Shown: piece by piece, positions 8,835 through 18,235 of the stretch
Layout: every line of letters starts with the position of its first letter
How positions within the stretch are numbered: position 1 is the stretch's first letter
DNA from: Bacteroidota bacterium
GTDB lineage: Bacteria; Bacteroidota; Bacteroidia; Chitinophagales; Chitinophagaceae
Reading direction: 5' to 3'
NCBI GenBank assembly: GCA_005882315.1
Contig: VBAR01000001.1
Coordinates: forward strand, 1,003,736-1,067,735
Length of the DNA stretch: 64,000 nt
Position numbers and translations under genes: made by a program
The notes under the pieces: model-generated
The model's database searches: none
What the model saw: only the letters and a program-made list of their open reading frames with translations
Told to the model about the DNA's origin: nothing

Positions 8835-10925
8835 TCATCGGATAAGCACAAATGAACCCTTTTTTACCAAGGGCCGGCCATCCAGTGTTTCCACTCGAAG
8901 GATGTATACATAAAGCCCCGTTGCCTGTTCCATATTACTAAGTTTTCCATTCCAGCCCTTCGACCTATCGGTGGTAAAAAAGACCCGTTGACCGAACCTG
9001 TTATAAATATCCAGGCTGATAAGCCGGTTCTTATTTTGAATCGGGTAATTATAATAATCATTCAAACCATCATTGCCCGGTGTAAACCCTGTTGGCATAT
9101 AAACCGGAAACTCACAATCTTCATAAATAATGATCTCATCCACACCAGTGCCGCATCGATTGGTAATACTGAGTGTGTACTTACCAGGAGTTGTGGCGGT
9201 GTAGGTATGATCTGAAATATCTGTTCCCATCCAGTTATAACTTGTATACCCTGAGTCTGCACGCAAAACAATTGGTGCAGTATTTACAAAACAAGTATCC
9301 TCACCGAGGTTGATAACCGGTTTTTTTAAAAATTGAATATCATAATAAGCGATGCTGTCACAATTGTTTGCATTTTTTACATTCACATAATACATTCCCG
9401 TTTCCCGTACAACAGAATTATCCGGCAGCCGATAGCTTAATGAATTGCATAATTGTGTTTGTGTTGTATCCGACCGGATATTATCACAACAGGTAACAAC
9501 GCAATCAATATTTGTATTGAAATTGTAATTTGCCCAACTGACGGATTGGCCTATGTCTTCGAAAACAAAAGGAAACGAAGGCCTGATATAATCAACAGTT
9601 ACACCTTCTGTCCGGTATGTTGATGTGATCGGATCCTTTATTAACTGTGATGGAGTTTGCATGCAATTGATAGAACCATCCGGTTCAGCCTTCATCAATC
9701 CAATCAAAGGATATTGCCTCCGACCTGTATAAAAAGAACGGATAGAAGGCTCGCCATCCAGCAACTTATAACCCTGTATTAAACTATAAACATTTCCATA
9801 GGCCATCTGGCTTGTTATATCACCGGCCCTGTTCAGTTCAGCATACAATGTTTTAAAACCATCATCCACCAACAGTCTGAATTTCCCGTTTATATATTGA
9901 GCATCCATTAAACGACAACCCGGCACAGTATTAAGATAGCCGTCTGCACTATAAAATTGCCCACTTGAACTTGTCTTTAATATCATCGCTTCTCTTGATC
10001 CGGGATCTATGCCGAAAAAATTTAATCCGGAATATGAAGTAGAAAGAGCAAGTGTATCATTGGGCAGTTCTAATATATTACTGATGCTTTCTAATGGCAC
10101 ACTCCTATCAGTGGGAGCATTAATATAAAGACCGGATGAGCGGATAAAACTTCCTGTTACAGGATCAATTTTATGTATATACCATCCCATATCGGTAAAA
10201 AAAGAAAAGGTCGAATTATATTTAAGAGTGGCCCCGGCAATGATGACCGTGCCGTTACTCAATTGTTTTACGAGCGGAGTGCCGAGTTGTGCACTATCAA
10301 CATATAGTATCTTATCCCACCAGACAGTTCCATTAAGATTAAAATTTAATAACAACAGTTTTGGGATTGAACTTTTGATAATGGACCCTGCAATTATAAA
10401 TGAGTTATCCTGTAATCGTGTAATAGAAGAAAGGATCGAATCATTTACATAGTTGTTCATTCTTTTTACCCATAACACATTTCCAAACTTATCGATATGA
10501 ATTAAAAACGAAGCAGCATCCAGTTCTTCCAACGTGCCGTCGAATCTCTTCTTATATTTTCCGAAACGGGCAGTTACGAGGTATGAACTGTCAGTTGCAT
10601 TTTCAACTGATATAAAACTGCCTGAATTAAATCCCGGTACAAAATATCTTTTTGACCAAAGCACCGTACCTCTCGGTGAAAGTTTGGTTAACCAGCCATC
10701 AGTAGCATCTACGAATTCTCCGTTTATTTTAAGTACTCCGCCAACTGAAAGAATATCTCCCTGGGTTGTAGTGATAACTTTGCTTGTATAAACAGCAGCA
10801 TTACCATCGTAGTGTTTAAAAAATATATCGGGTGTGCATATTTGTGCATTGATAGTTTGTAAGATCAAACTTCCAAATACCGCCAGCAATACATTGATAT
10901 ATTTTTTATGGAAATACCCCTTCAT
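8835..10925 (-). CDS. Secreted protein with T9SS type B (CHU_C / gliding-motility-associated) C-terminal domain
   Basis: 696 residues. A signal peptide (about residues 1-28, ending NAQ) precedes a long region of beta-propeller-like repeats (LSPRGTVLWSKRYF, FGNVLWVKRM, LNGTVWWDKIL), resembling surface proteins with repeated WxK elements. A DUF-like Ig region rich in Cys follows (DCVVTCCDNIRSDTTQTQLCNS). The C-terminal about 90 residues are the CHU_C type sorting domain: YMPTGFTPGNDGLND, then LDIYNRFGQRVFFT, GWNG, ATGLYVYILRVE. This domain directs export through the type IX secretion system to the cell surface or medium. The function of the passenger region is unknown. It lies 65 bases after the GH65 gene on the same strand. 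Confidence 0.85.
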   Translation of the reverse strand: MKGYFHKKYINVLLAVFGSLILQTINAQICTPDIFFKHYDGNAAVYTSKVITTTQGDILSVGGVLKINGEFVDATDGWLTKLSPRGTVLWSKRYFVPGFNSGSFISVENATDSSYLVTARFGKYKKRFDGTLEELDAASFLIHIDKFGNVLWVKRMNNYVNDSILSSITRLQDNSFIIAGSIIKSSIPKLLLLNFNLNGTVWWDKILYVDSAQLGTPLVKQLSNGTVIIAGATLKYNSTFSFFTDMGWYIHKIDPVTGSFIRSSGLYINAPTDRSVPLESISNILELPNDTLALSTSYSGLNFFGIDPGSREAMILKTSSSGQFYSADGYLNTVPGCRLMDAQYINGKFRLLVDDGFKTLYAELNRAGDITSQMAYGNVYSLIQGYKLLDGEPSIRSFYTGRRQYPLIGLMKAEPDGSINCMQTPSQLIKDPITSTYRTEGVTVDYIRPSFPFVFEDIGQSVSWANYNFNTNIDCVVTCCDNIRSDTTQTQLCNSLSYRLPDNSVVRETGMYYVNVKNANNCDSIAYYDIQFLKKPVINLGEDTCFVNTAPIVLRADSGYTSYNWMGTDISDHTYTATTPGKYTLSITNRCGTGVDEIIIYEDCEFPVYMPTGFTPGNDGLNDYYNYPIQNKNRLISLDIYNRFGQRVFFTTDRSKGWNGKLSNMEQATGLYVYILRVETLDGRPLVKKGSFVLIR

Positions 10926-10990
10926 TAAGTATGAAATGTTTTCATGGTCGTTTCAGTCAGGTTTTATTGGAAATAATTTATACAAGAAGC

Positions 10991-13021
10991 TTACTTTGAA
11001 ACCTTGTATGTTTTCCTTTCTGGCCCCACACCTGTTATGGTCAGGCTTTTCCAATTTGCAGGTAAAACAGACTTTAATTGCACAATACCATTCGGTGTAA
11101 TATCCAGTCCACCAAACCCCATCAGCAAAGATTGAACAATTCCGCCAGCCCCGGTAGCAAAATAGGGATTAGTTCCCCCTTTTGTCTCAGCTATTACCCT
11201 GAATGGCGGATTTAGATTGGATAAATAGGCATCTTTAAACCAATGCCAGGCTTTTTCAGGGTCGCCTATCCTTGCATAAAGTAATGAAAAGATAGCCTGT
11301 GTCATTGCCGGGGTTCCTTCATTCGGTACCCTTGTTTCATAGTATTGCAGATCCTTTTTTACCTGCGCCAGATCCGTAATATATTTTAAGGGATAGGATA
11401 AAAGATTTACATCGGCCTGTTTTATTCCTTCTCCATTATAAGTTGCATGTTCTTTTGTAACTCCATTGTCCAGTTTTAGTACAGGAATATTTTCCGCTAC
11501 ATGCATCCAGTCTGCGTTTGGAGATATTCCTAAAATCTTTGCTGCTTCTGTTGCAAATTTTAAATTGGAAATAGCTGCCGCATTGGTGAATGCATTGTTG
11601 TCAACATTCTCGGCCCATTCATCAGCTGCTACCACATTTTTAATATCATATTTACCAGCACCATTTCTTTCCACCCGGCTTGCCCAAAAATCGGCAGTAG
11701 CAGAAAGAATAGGATAACCTTTTTCACGTAACCAGTTTTTATCCTGTGTTACACAATAGTAATTCCATGCAGCAATACCAACACAAGCAGTAATATGATG
11801 TTCAAACGGACCACTCAATGCCCATACCGGTGTTTCCTCCACTCCTGTTTCTGCACTCTCCCATGGATACATAGCTCCTTTGTATCCTTTACTAAAAGCA
11901 TTTCGTTTTGCTGCTTCCAATCTTTGATAGCGATATTCCACCATGCTTTTTGCAATTTCAGGATGTAATACGAGTACTGCCGGAAACATCCATAGATCAG
12001 TATCCCAGAAGACATGGCCGTTATATCCCAATCCGCTTAATCCCATTGGTGAAGGTGATAAGGCTGTTCCTTCTCTTGAGAAAGAGTACAAATGATAAAG
12101 CATGCTATGTACATCCTGCTGTGATTGTGCATCTCCTTCTATAACGATATCACTTTTCCATAATTCATCCCATGCTTTAGTATGAAAATTCAATAGTCGT
12201 TCTCTTCCTTCCAGTTTTGCAAAAATGGTGGCACGTTCAGCTTCATTCAACGGATCGTCATGGTGTGCGGACGTAATAGAAGAGCCTGCAATAGAAAAAC
12301 GATATGTTTCGCCTGCTTTAATTTTTCGGCTGAACTTCATCAGGTGCATATTATTATCCCACATTTCATGGATCACTCTTGGTTCATTGCCATGATTTTC
12401 GCTGAATAAAAATGTATTGCTTGCACACATCTGTAATTTACCTGTTGGACTTTTGGCTGTAGAAGTAAGCAGGCTGATGACCACATGTGGCCTGTCAATT
12501 TCATTATAATAATTCTGAACATCTTTCATTGCATCCGGAGCTTCCATTACACTTGCCCCAGTAATATTAATATCTTTTTTTGCAGTAATACTTACATCCA
12601 TCAGAACAGTGTAGGGCAAATGGCGGAGGGAATAGTAGGTATATGAAACGGTAGCTTTATCGCCATAATCAAACGAAGTAGTAAAAGAGGCATTGCGCAT
12701 ATCCAGTTCCTGCTGCATTCCGGCTGCTGATCTTGCATCAATTCTTTTATTATCGATCTCCAGGTACATGTTCAGCAGGTTAAAACTTTTGAGAAAATTG
12801 CTTACCCTGCCCCGGCCATATAAGTCGTAGGCCCCGGCCAGCACCACGTCTTTTACCTTAAATGGCTCTGGAGAAGAAACTATTCCGATCATACCGTTGG
12901 CCACCGTGATACCATAGTAATTATTTAAATCAATTTTATCAGCTTTAATTTTCCAGGCATCCTGCGCAATCGAAATATTAGCTAACATTGCAAACCCTGA
13001 AATGAACAGCAAGCGTATCAT
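10991..13021 (-). CDS. Periplasmic GH65 glycoside hydrolase (kojibiose/alpha-glucoside hydrolase-like)
   Basis: 676 residues with signal peptide MIRLLFISGFAMLANISIAQ. The fold is that of GH65: an N-terminal beta-sandwich (to about residue 270), then the (alpha/alpha)6 barrel with GHVFWDTDLWMFP and EYRYQRLEAAKRNA. The segment ADEWAENVDNNAFTN contains the Glu expected to be the general acid. Later, RVIAETKGGTNPYFATGAGG holds a Glu that could be the second catalytic residue of a hydrolytic member; cytoplasmic GH65 phosphorylases instead bind phosphate. Export to the periplasm, where phosphorolysis gives no benefit, supports hydrolysis of an alpha-1,2 or other alpha-glucoside. This is inference. 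With the trehalase and SusCD genes it points to alpha-glucoside use. Confidence 0.85.
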   Translation of the reverse strand: MIRLLFISGFAMLANISIAQDAWKIKADKIDLNNYYGITVANGMIGIVSSPEPFKVKDVVLAGAYDLYGRGRVSNFLKSFNLLNMYLEIDNKRIDARSAAGMQQELDMRNASFTTSFDYGDKATVSYTYYSLRHLPYTVLMDVSITAKKDINITGASVMEAPDAMKDVQNYYNEIDRPHVVISLLTSTAKSPTGKLQMCASNTFLFSENHGNEPRVIHEMWDNNMHLMKFSRKIKAGETYRFSIAGSSITSAHHDDPLNEAERATIFAKLEGRERLLNFHTKAWDELWKSDIVIEGDAQSQQDVHSMLYHLYSFSREGTALSPSPMGLSGLGYNGHVFWDTDLWMFPAVLVLHPEIAKSMVEYRYQRLEAAKRNAFSKGYKGAMYPWESAETGVEETPVWALSGPFEHHITACVGIAAWNYYCVTQDKNWLREKGYPILSATADFWASRVERNGAGKYDIKNVVAADEWAENVDNNAFTNAAAISNLKFATEAAKILGISPNADWMHVAENIPVLKLDNGVTKEHATYNGEGIKQADVNLLSYPLKYITDLAQVKKDLQYYETRVPNEGTPAMTQAIFSLLYARIGDPEKAWHWFKDAYLSNLNPPFRVIAETKGGTNPYFATGAGGIVQSLLMGFGGLDITPNGIVQLKSVLPANWKSLTITGVGPERKTYKVSK

Positions 13022-13071
13022 CGTTGTTATTTTAGAAACATGAATTTAACCCCATTTGACTAAAACTATAT

Positions 13072-13992
13072 ATGAAAAAAGTTATCATCATCCTGCTAAC
13101 GATTGCAGCTTTGGCTATTGCAGGAGTTTTCATTTTTATTCCTTCTAAAATCAAGGTTTCTTCAGCTACTGTGGTGCTGGCCAATGAGCTTGCGTCTCAC
13201 CGTATACTGATGGATGAGGCTAATTGGGCCAAATGGTGGCCAAATGAAAAAGTTTTTCAGCTTGACAAAACCAGTTTTAAGCTTACTCAAAAAATGTTGA
13301 ACGGTTTTGAGCTTGAAATTTCCGGAAAAGGCGAGCCTGTTGCAAGCCAGCTAATGATCCTCCCGATGGCTTCAGATTCTATTAAACTTAGCTGGTCATG
13401 TGATATTGAATCAGGCAATGATCCTTTAAAAAGGATTTCGGGCTATAACAGAGCTTCCGTTATAAAAAAGGATCTTGATAAATTATTGCAAAGCCTTGCT
13501 AAATTTCTTTCTGATCAGAGAAACATTTACGGTTTTGAAATAAAAGAGATGAAGGTCACAGATTCTGTACTGGTATCTACCCGCAAAACATTTGATCATT
13601 ATCCCGATGAATTCCAAACAGAAGAAATGATACAAAAACTCAGGCGTTATATAAAAAAGAATAATGCAAAAGAGATGAGCTACCCTATGCTGCATATAAG
13701 GGAAGTGGATAGTCTTCATTTCGAAGCGATGACTGCAATTGCAACAGATATAAAACTGCCGGACAACAACGAGTTTGCAAGTAAAATGGTTTTAAAAGGA
13801 GGCAATCTTCTTGAAGCACCTGTTACAGGCGGACATGCAACCATCAGAAAAGGTTTTATAGAATATGAAAATGCGATGAAGGAATACAGCTGGACATCTC
13901 CTGCTATTCCTTATCAACTCATCATCACCGACAGAATAAAAGAAAGAGATACTACTAGATGGGTGACTATATTGTGTTACCCGGTATTTTAA
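13072..13992 (+). CDS. SRPBCC / GyrI-like effector-binding domain protein
   Basis: 306 residues. A single N-terminal membrane helix (MKKVIIILLTIAALAIAGVFIFIP) is followed by a polyketide-cyclase-like SRPBCC half (about residues 30-150; NWAKWWPNEK, IKLSWSCDIESG) and a C-terminal GyrI/AraC-effector-like half (FEIKEMKVTDSVLVSTRKTF... to ...YQLIITDRIKERDTTRWVTILCYPVF). Such two-domain proteins bind small hydrophobic ligands; no enzyme activity can be assigned. It is divergent from the GH65 gene, with only 50 bases between start codons, so the two must have overlapping control regions. Confidence 0.75.
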   Translation: MKKVIIILLTIAALAIAGVFIFIPSKIKVSSATVVLANELASHRILMDEANWAKWWPNEKVFQLDKTSFKLTQKMLNGFELEISGKGEPVASQLMILPMASDSIKLSWSCDIESGNDPLKRISGYNRASVIKKDLDKLLQSLAKFLSDQRNIYGFEIKEMKVTDSVLVSTRKTFDHYPDEFQTEEMIQKLRRYIKKNNAKEMSYPMLHIREVDSLHFEAMTAIATDIKLPDNNEFASKMVLKGGNLLEAPVTGGHATIRKGFIEYENAMKEYSWTSPAIPYQLIITDRIKERDTTRWVTILCYPVF

Positions 13993-14040
13993 CTATACCA
14001 GGTTAGTTGTAAATTTAATATCCTGATCAATACATTAAAT

Positions 14041-14880
14041 ATGAACTTATCCGGAAAATATCTTTTTGCAGTTTGCCTGATCGTCGGAGTTTTATCCTGC
14101 AAAAAGGAAAACAAACCTGTTGAGGAAGAAAGCCAGGGAACAAACTTCAATTTTTTACAAAAAACTATTCTAAGAAGTCCGGATAACAGCTCCGAGAAAA
14201 TAAATCTCTATGAATATAATTCAGTCGGTCAATTAGCAAAGATTATTTATTTTGATAAAACCAATGGAATCAGTTCCACCATTAAAAATACTGAGACTTT
14301 TTATCGCAGTACTTCATCAAGATTAGATAGTGTAGTATTTATAACCACCGATACAACAGTAATAAAGTATAAAGCTGTGGTTTCATTCACCTATGATTTT
14401 ACCGGTAAAGCTTCAAAATCTGTTTATACCGGTACACCAGGTTTATCAGCAGGTTCGTTAATGGTAAGAGATAGTTCTCTTTATTTTTATACTGGTGGGC
14501 AACTTTCACAACGTACTGACTACAGAAGCCATGATAATAACCCTTATTCTTTGCTCAGGGAACTATATTATAGCTTTGATGTTACAGGAAATTTATCTAT
14601 GCTTCGTCTAGTATGGCCAACTACTCCATCAATAGATACGGTGAAGTTTACATTTGACAGTAAAACAAATTCAATTCCCGTTGAACGAGGTACTCATTTC
14701 CTGGCTCCCGCATTTTATGATGATTACAAGTTTGCCAATAACCCCACAAGTAAAACAGTGCGAAATAGTGATAGTTATACATATGAATATCGTTATACAA
14801 CTAATAATAAACCACTGTATAGAAAAGAGAAAGTGGTTGGCACGCCTTCTTATGGTGAGTTATTTTATTATTATGATTGA
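14041..14880 (+). CDS. Unknown lipoprotein with YD-type repeats
   Basis: 279 residues. MNLSGKYLFAVCLIVGVLSCKKE is a lipoprotein signal with the lipid-accepting Cys at about residue 20. The mature part has repeated strands of the kind INLYEYNSVGQLAKIIYFDKTN and LREYYYSFDVTGNLSMLRL, resembling YD/RHS-like repeats seen in small Bacteroidota surface lipoproteins. No catalytic motif is visible. Its stop TGA is directly abutted by the stop of the convergent ASPIC/UnbV gene (TGA|TCA at 14878-14883), with no room for a terminator between them. Confidence 0.65.
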   Translation: MNLSGKYLFAVCLIVGVLSCKKENKPVEEESQGTNFNFLQKTILRSPDNSSEKINLYEYNSVGQLAKIIYFDKTNGISSTIKNTETFYRSTSSRLDSVVFITTDTTVIKYKAVVSFTYDFTGKASKSVYTGTPGLSAGSLMVRDSSLYFYTGGQLSQRTDYRSHDNNPYSLLRELYYSFDVTGNLSMLRLVWPTTPSIDTVKFTFDSKTNSIPVERGTHFLAPAFYDDYKFANNPTSKTVRNSDSYTYEYRYTTNNKPLYRKEKVVGTPSYGELFYYYD

Positions 14881-17800
14881 TCATTGAAACCTGATCACTC
14901 TTGTACTGTCATTGTTTCTTGCAAGAATAAATATTTCTTTACCCCCTGCATTGAGTTTACGGATATGTCTTACTTCACCTCTGGAGATAAGGCCATTCAG
15001 GTTTTCGCAAGTGAAGTTGCCATCGCCTTTATTAATAAGTATTGTGCCAATATCTGAATTGTATTTACCCATCTGGATATTGTTGTGGTCAAAATTTCCG
15101 GCGAGTAGAATATCGGGACGGTTATCATTATTTGCATCCACTACTATTGCATCCCGGTAAGGAGCTAATTGTGCAAGCCACGGTAATGGTTTGATTGTAA
15201 ATTTCCAGTTGCCTTCATTGATCATTACTACATTTTCAAAATAATCCGCCGTCAGCACATCCGCTTTCTTCAGCTTATCATTTCCAAACATTTCCTGCAA
15301 TGTTGCTTTGGCAAAATCCTCTGCATACAAATATTTTTTCTTCATCAGTGGCATTTGTTTCTGCAGTTCATCCTTATTTGAAAATGGGATTTCTTTGTTA
15401 CCTAAATAATAAGTGATGATCTGTTCTTTTTTGCCGTTGTCATCAAAATCATAATAATACATTCTTACAGGGTGTTCAGCCGTGGCTTTTAAGCGATTAT
15501 TTAAACCAACATTTCCGGCTACCAGATCAAGATCGCCATCTCCATCTACATCAACAGGCAAAGTAAAATTCCACCAGCCTTTTTTATCAGTAAGATCGAT
15601 CTTTTCAAATTTTGTCTTTTCATTTTTAAATGCAACAATACTTCCCCATTCCAGTGATATGATCAAATCATTATCACCATCTTTATCTATATCTGCCCAG
15701 TCAGCATCTTTTACAAAGCCAATAGTAGAAATTTCCTTGTTGTAAGAAGCTGTTACATCTTTGAATTTACCGGTACCATCGTTTTTTAACAAATAGGATT
15801 TCGGAACCTTTCCATACTCCCATGGAACGGCACGACCTCCAACAAACAAATCAACAAATCCATCGCCGGTAAAATCATAAGGAATAGCAGATGATGCTGT
15901 CATCATGATATCACCAAATGCACCCGCCAGTTTTGTAAGATTTCCTTTGCCATCATTCAGGAATACTCTTGATTTCAGGAATTCACTGTTGCCATAATAT
16001 TCATTACCGCCGCTCGCAAGAATTAAATCGATGTGCTTGTCATTATTTACGTCTACAAAACATGCATCTACTTCTTCATAAGTACTATCTGCGTCCAGTG
16101 CCGGTTGATCAGATTTAATAAAACGTCCATCAGGCTGCTGGAGGAAAATTGCTGGTTTAGTAAATTTTACAGAGCCAATAAAAACATCATCCAGCCCATC
16201 TCCATTTAAATCGCCGGTTGCAAGTGCAGGTCCTTCTCTTGAAGACATAAAAGGGATCAGCGGCTCCCTGTCAAATTCATTGAATGGATTTTCTTTATGC
16301 AAATAATTAAGACCCGTACTATTTGTAATGTCTGTAACAGGGTTTGAATAATTTGTTGCAGGTTTCAGTAAAACTGAATAATCAAATTTCGGGAGGCCTT
16401 TACGGTAAGTATAATTATTTATTGTATCCTTTATGTATTCGATTTTTTCAAAACTATTATCTGGCCAGATCAACAATAGGGAATCAACTTTTGTATCAGC
16501 AAGCCCGATATGTACGGGTATTTCCATAGAACCCTGGAACCCTCTTACAGGAAATTTTTCATATGTTCTTATTTCATTCCCTGCAAATACAATTGCTTTA
16601 GCTCCTGTAGCATTTGTATTTTTTACATCTCCTTTCAGTTTCAATTCTATAAATGTTTTTTTTGCAGCACCGTCATTAGAAAGATTTTTATAGATAAGTG
16701 CAGGATCGTTGATATTGTTTACTACAATATCCAGGTCACCATCATTATCAAGATCAGCATAGGCGGCGCCATTGGAAAAAGTTTGCTCATCATTTTTTAT
16801 CTGAGGAGCCATATCATCAAAAGATGCCTGGTGTTTATTCAGGTAAACCTTATTCTTCAGTTTTATCTCTGGAAACTTCTCCACCAATGCCAGATCCTTT
16901 TCCTCCAATTTGTTAGCCCTGATCTTTGCCTGCACTTCTTCATTACTTGCATAATTGATATAGTCAATATCATTCAACCGTTTAGGAATGCCATTACTTA
17001 CAAATAGATCTTTCCAGCCGTCATTGTTAAAATCCAGGAACAAAGAAGCCCAGCTCCAGTCAGTGGCATGCACACCGCTGTACATTCCAATCTCACTGAA
17101 CTGCGTGTTACCACGGTTTAGCTGCAAGGTGTTTCTTGCAAACTGCGGGTGATAGCCGTATTTTATTTTAAAATGAAAAAGATTATACTCATCCTCTCCT
17201 AATGAACGTTTTAATATATACGGATCTTCCGGCAACATATCCATCGAAATGATTTCAGGAAGCGCATCGTTCGTAATATCCGCTACATCCACTCCCATAC
17301 TAAACTGGCTCGTATGTGTAGTTACATCCTGTAATATTTCTTTAAATGAACCATTTCTTTGATTGATATAGAGATAATCATTTTCATGAAAATCATTTCC
17401 AATATAGATATCAGGCCACCCATCGAGGTTGATATCAGATACCGCAATACCTAATCCATAACCGATGATATAGCCCAGCACACCTGAGGTCTTAGTTGCA
17501 TCGGTAAATTTTCCATTATCATTCCGGTATAAATAATCCCCCGACAATGTATCAAACGTATTGAAGAAAGTTTTGCGTTCATTAAATGTACCATTGAACC
17601 GCAGCGAGTGGTTCATCAGGTACATATCAAGATCACCATCAAGATCATAATCAAAAAAAGCAGTTTGTGTGCTGAACCCTGAAAAAGCAAGCCCCAACTG
17701 CGTAGCTTCATCAGTATAGTAGGGCACTCCATTTTTATCAATGCCTTTACAAATCAAAAACTGATTTTTGCTTTGAAGAGTTTCATATTTACCAACCCGG

Positions 17801-18219
17801 CAAATATAAATATCTAACATACCATCATTGTTGATATCAACTACGGATACGCCTGTACTCCATCCGCCATCCTGCGGAATTTTAGCAGCAGTTGTTACAT
17901 CTTCAAATTTCAGGTTGCCTTTGTTGAGATATAACTTATTGTCGCCCTGGTTAGCAGAAAAAAACAGGTCGATCAATCCGTCATTATTAAAATCACCTGC
18001 ACCCACACCGGCACCATTATAAAAATACATGTACTTAAACATGTTAAATTCAGCGGTAGCTGTAAGCTTATTTGAAAAATCAAGACCGGTTTGTTTATTC
18101 GTCAGCACTTCGAATAAAGCGGGTTTCTCTTCTTTCTTACTGGTGCATGAAAAAAGAAATACAGCTATCGCTGAAAACATAAAACAAATTCCTTGGATAA
18201 GATTATTTCTTTCTCTCAT
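14881..18219 (-). CDS. Giant ASPIC/UnbV FG-GAP (VCBS) repeat lipoprotein, copy B
   Basis: About 1112 residues from the ATG at 18219, chosen because AAAGGAAAG lies just upstream and the lipoprotein signal (IQGICFMFSAIAVFLFSC) then starts properly. A start at 18270 would overlap the upstream gene. The mature protein contains many FG-GAP/VCBS blades with calcium-binding DxNxDGxxD loops (DFNNDGLIDLFFSANQG, DINNDGMLDIYICRVG, DYDLDGDLDMYLMNHS). Near the middle is an ASPIC/UnbV domain (NATGAKAIVFAGNEIRTYEKFPVRGFQGS... IHIGL-type end). These proteins are surface lipoproteins often encoded beside susC/susD. It follows its paralogue by 16 bases, so the two are cotranscribed. Confidence 0.88.
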   Translation of the reverse strand: MRERNNLIQGICFMFSAIAVFLFSCTSKKEEKPALFEVLTNKQTGLDFSNKLTATAEFNMFKYMYFYNGAGVGAGDFNNDGLIDLFFSANQGDNKLYLNKGNLKFEDVTTAAKIPQDGGWSTGVSVVDINNDGMLDIYICRVGKYETLQSKNQFLICKGIDKNGVPYYTDEATQLGLAFSGFSTQTAFFDYDLDGDLDMYLMNHSLRFNGTFNERKTFFNTFDTLSGDYLYRNDNGKFTDATKTSGVLGYIIGYGLGIAVSDINLDGWPDIYIGNDFHENDYLYINQRNGSFKEILQDVTTHTSQFSMGVDVADITNDALPEIISMDMLPEDPYILKRSLGEDEYNLFHFKIKYGYHPQFARNTLQLNRGNTQFSEIGMYSGVHATDWSWASLFLDFNNDGWKDLFVSNGIPKRLNDIDYINYASNEEVQAKIRANKLEEKDLALVEKFPEIKLKNKVYLNKHQASFDDMAPQIKNDEQTFSNGAAYADLDNDGDLDIVVNNINDPALIYKNLSNDGAAKKTFIELKLKGDVKNTNATGAKAIVFAGNEIRTYEKFPVRGFQGSMEIPVHIGLADTKVDSLLLIWPDNSFEKIEYIKDTINNYTYRKGLPKFDYSVLLKPATNYSNPVTDITNSTGLNYLHKENPFNEFDREPLIPFMSSREGPALATGDLNGDGLDDVFIGSVKFTKPAIFLQQPDGRFIKSDQPALDADSTYEEVDACFVDVNNDKHIDLILASGGNEYYGNSEFLKSRVFLNDGKGNLTKLAGAFGDIMMTASSAIPYDFTGDGFVDLFVGGRAVPWEYGKVPKSYLLKNDGTGKFKDVTASYNKEISTIGFVKDADWADIDKDGDNDLIISLEWGSIVAFKNEKTKFEKIDLTDKKGWWNFTLPVDVDGDGDLDLVAGNVGLNNRLKATAEHPVRMYYYDFDDNGKKEQIITYYLGNKEIPFSNKDELQKQMPLMKKKYLYAEDFAKATLQEMFGNDKLKKADVLTADYFENVVMINEGNWKFTIKPLPWLAQLAPYRDAIVVDANNDNRPDILLAGNFDHNNIQMGKYNSDIGTILINKGDGNFTCENLNGLISRGEVRHIRKLNAGGKEIFILARNNDSTRVIRFQ

Positions 18220-18235
18220 TCTTTCCTTTAATCTC

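Noticed and set aside
16510-17007. 165-residue rightward frame inside the ASPIC gene
   Set aside because: Antisense to a repetitive FG-GAP coding region, where long shadow frames are expected from the codon pattern.
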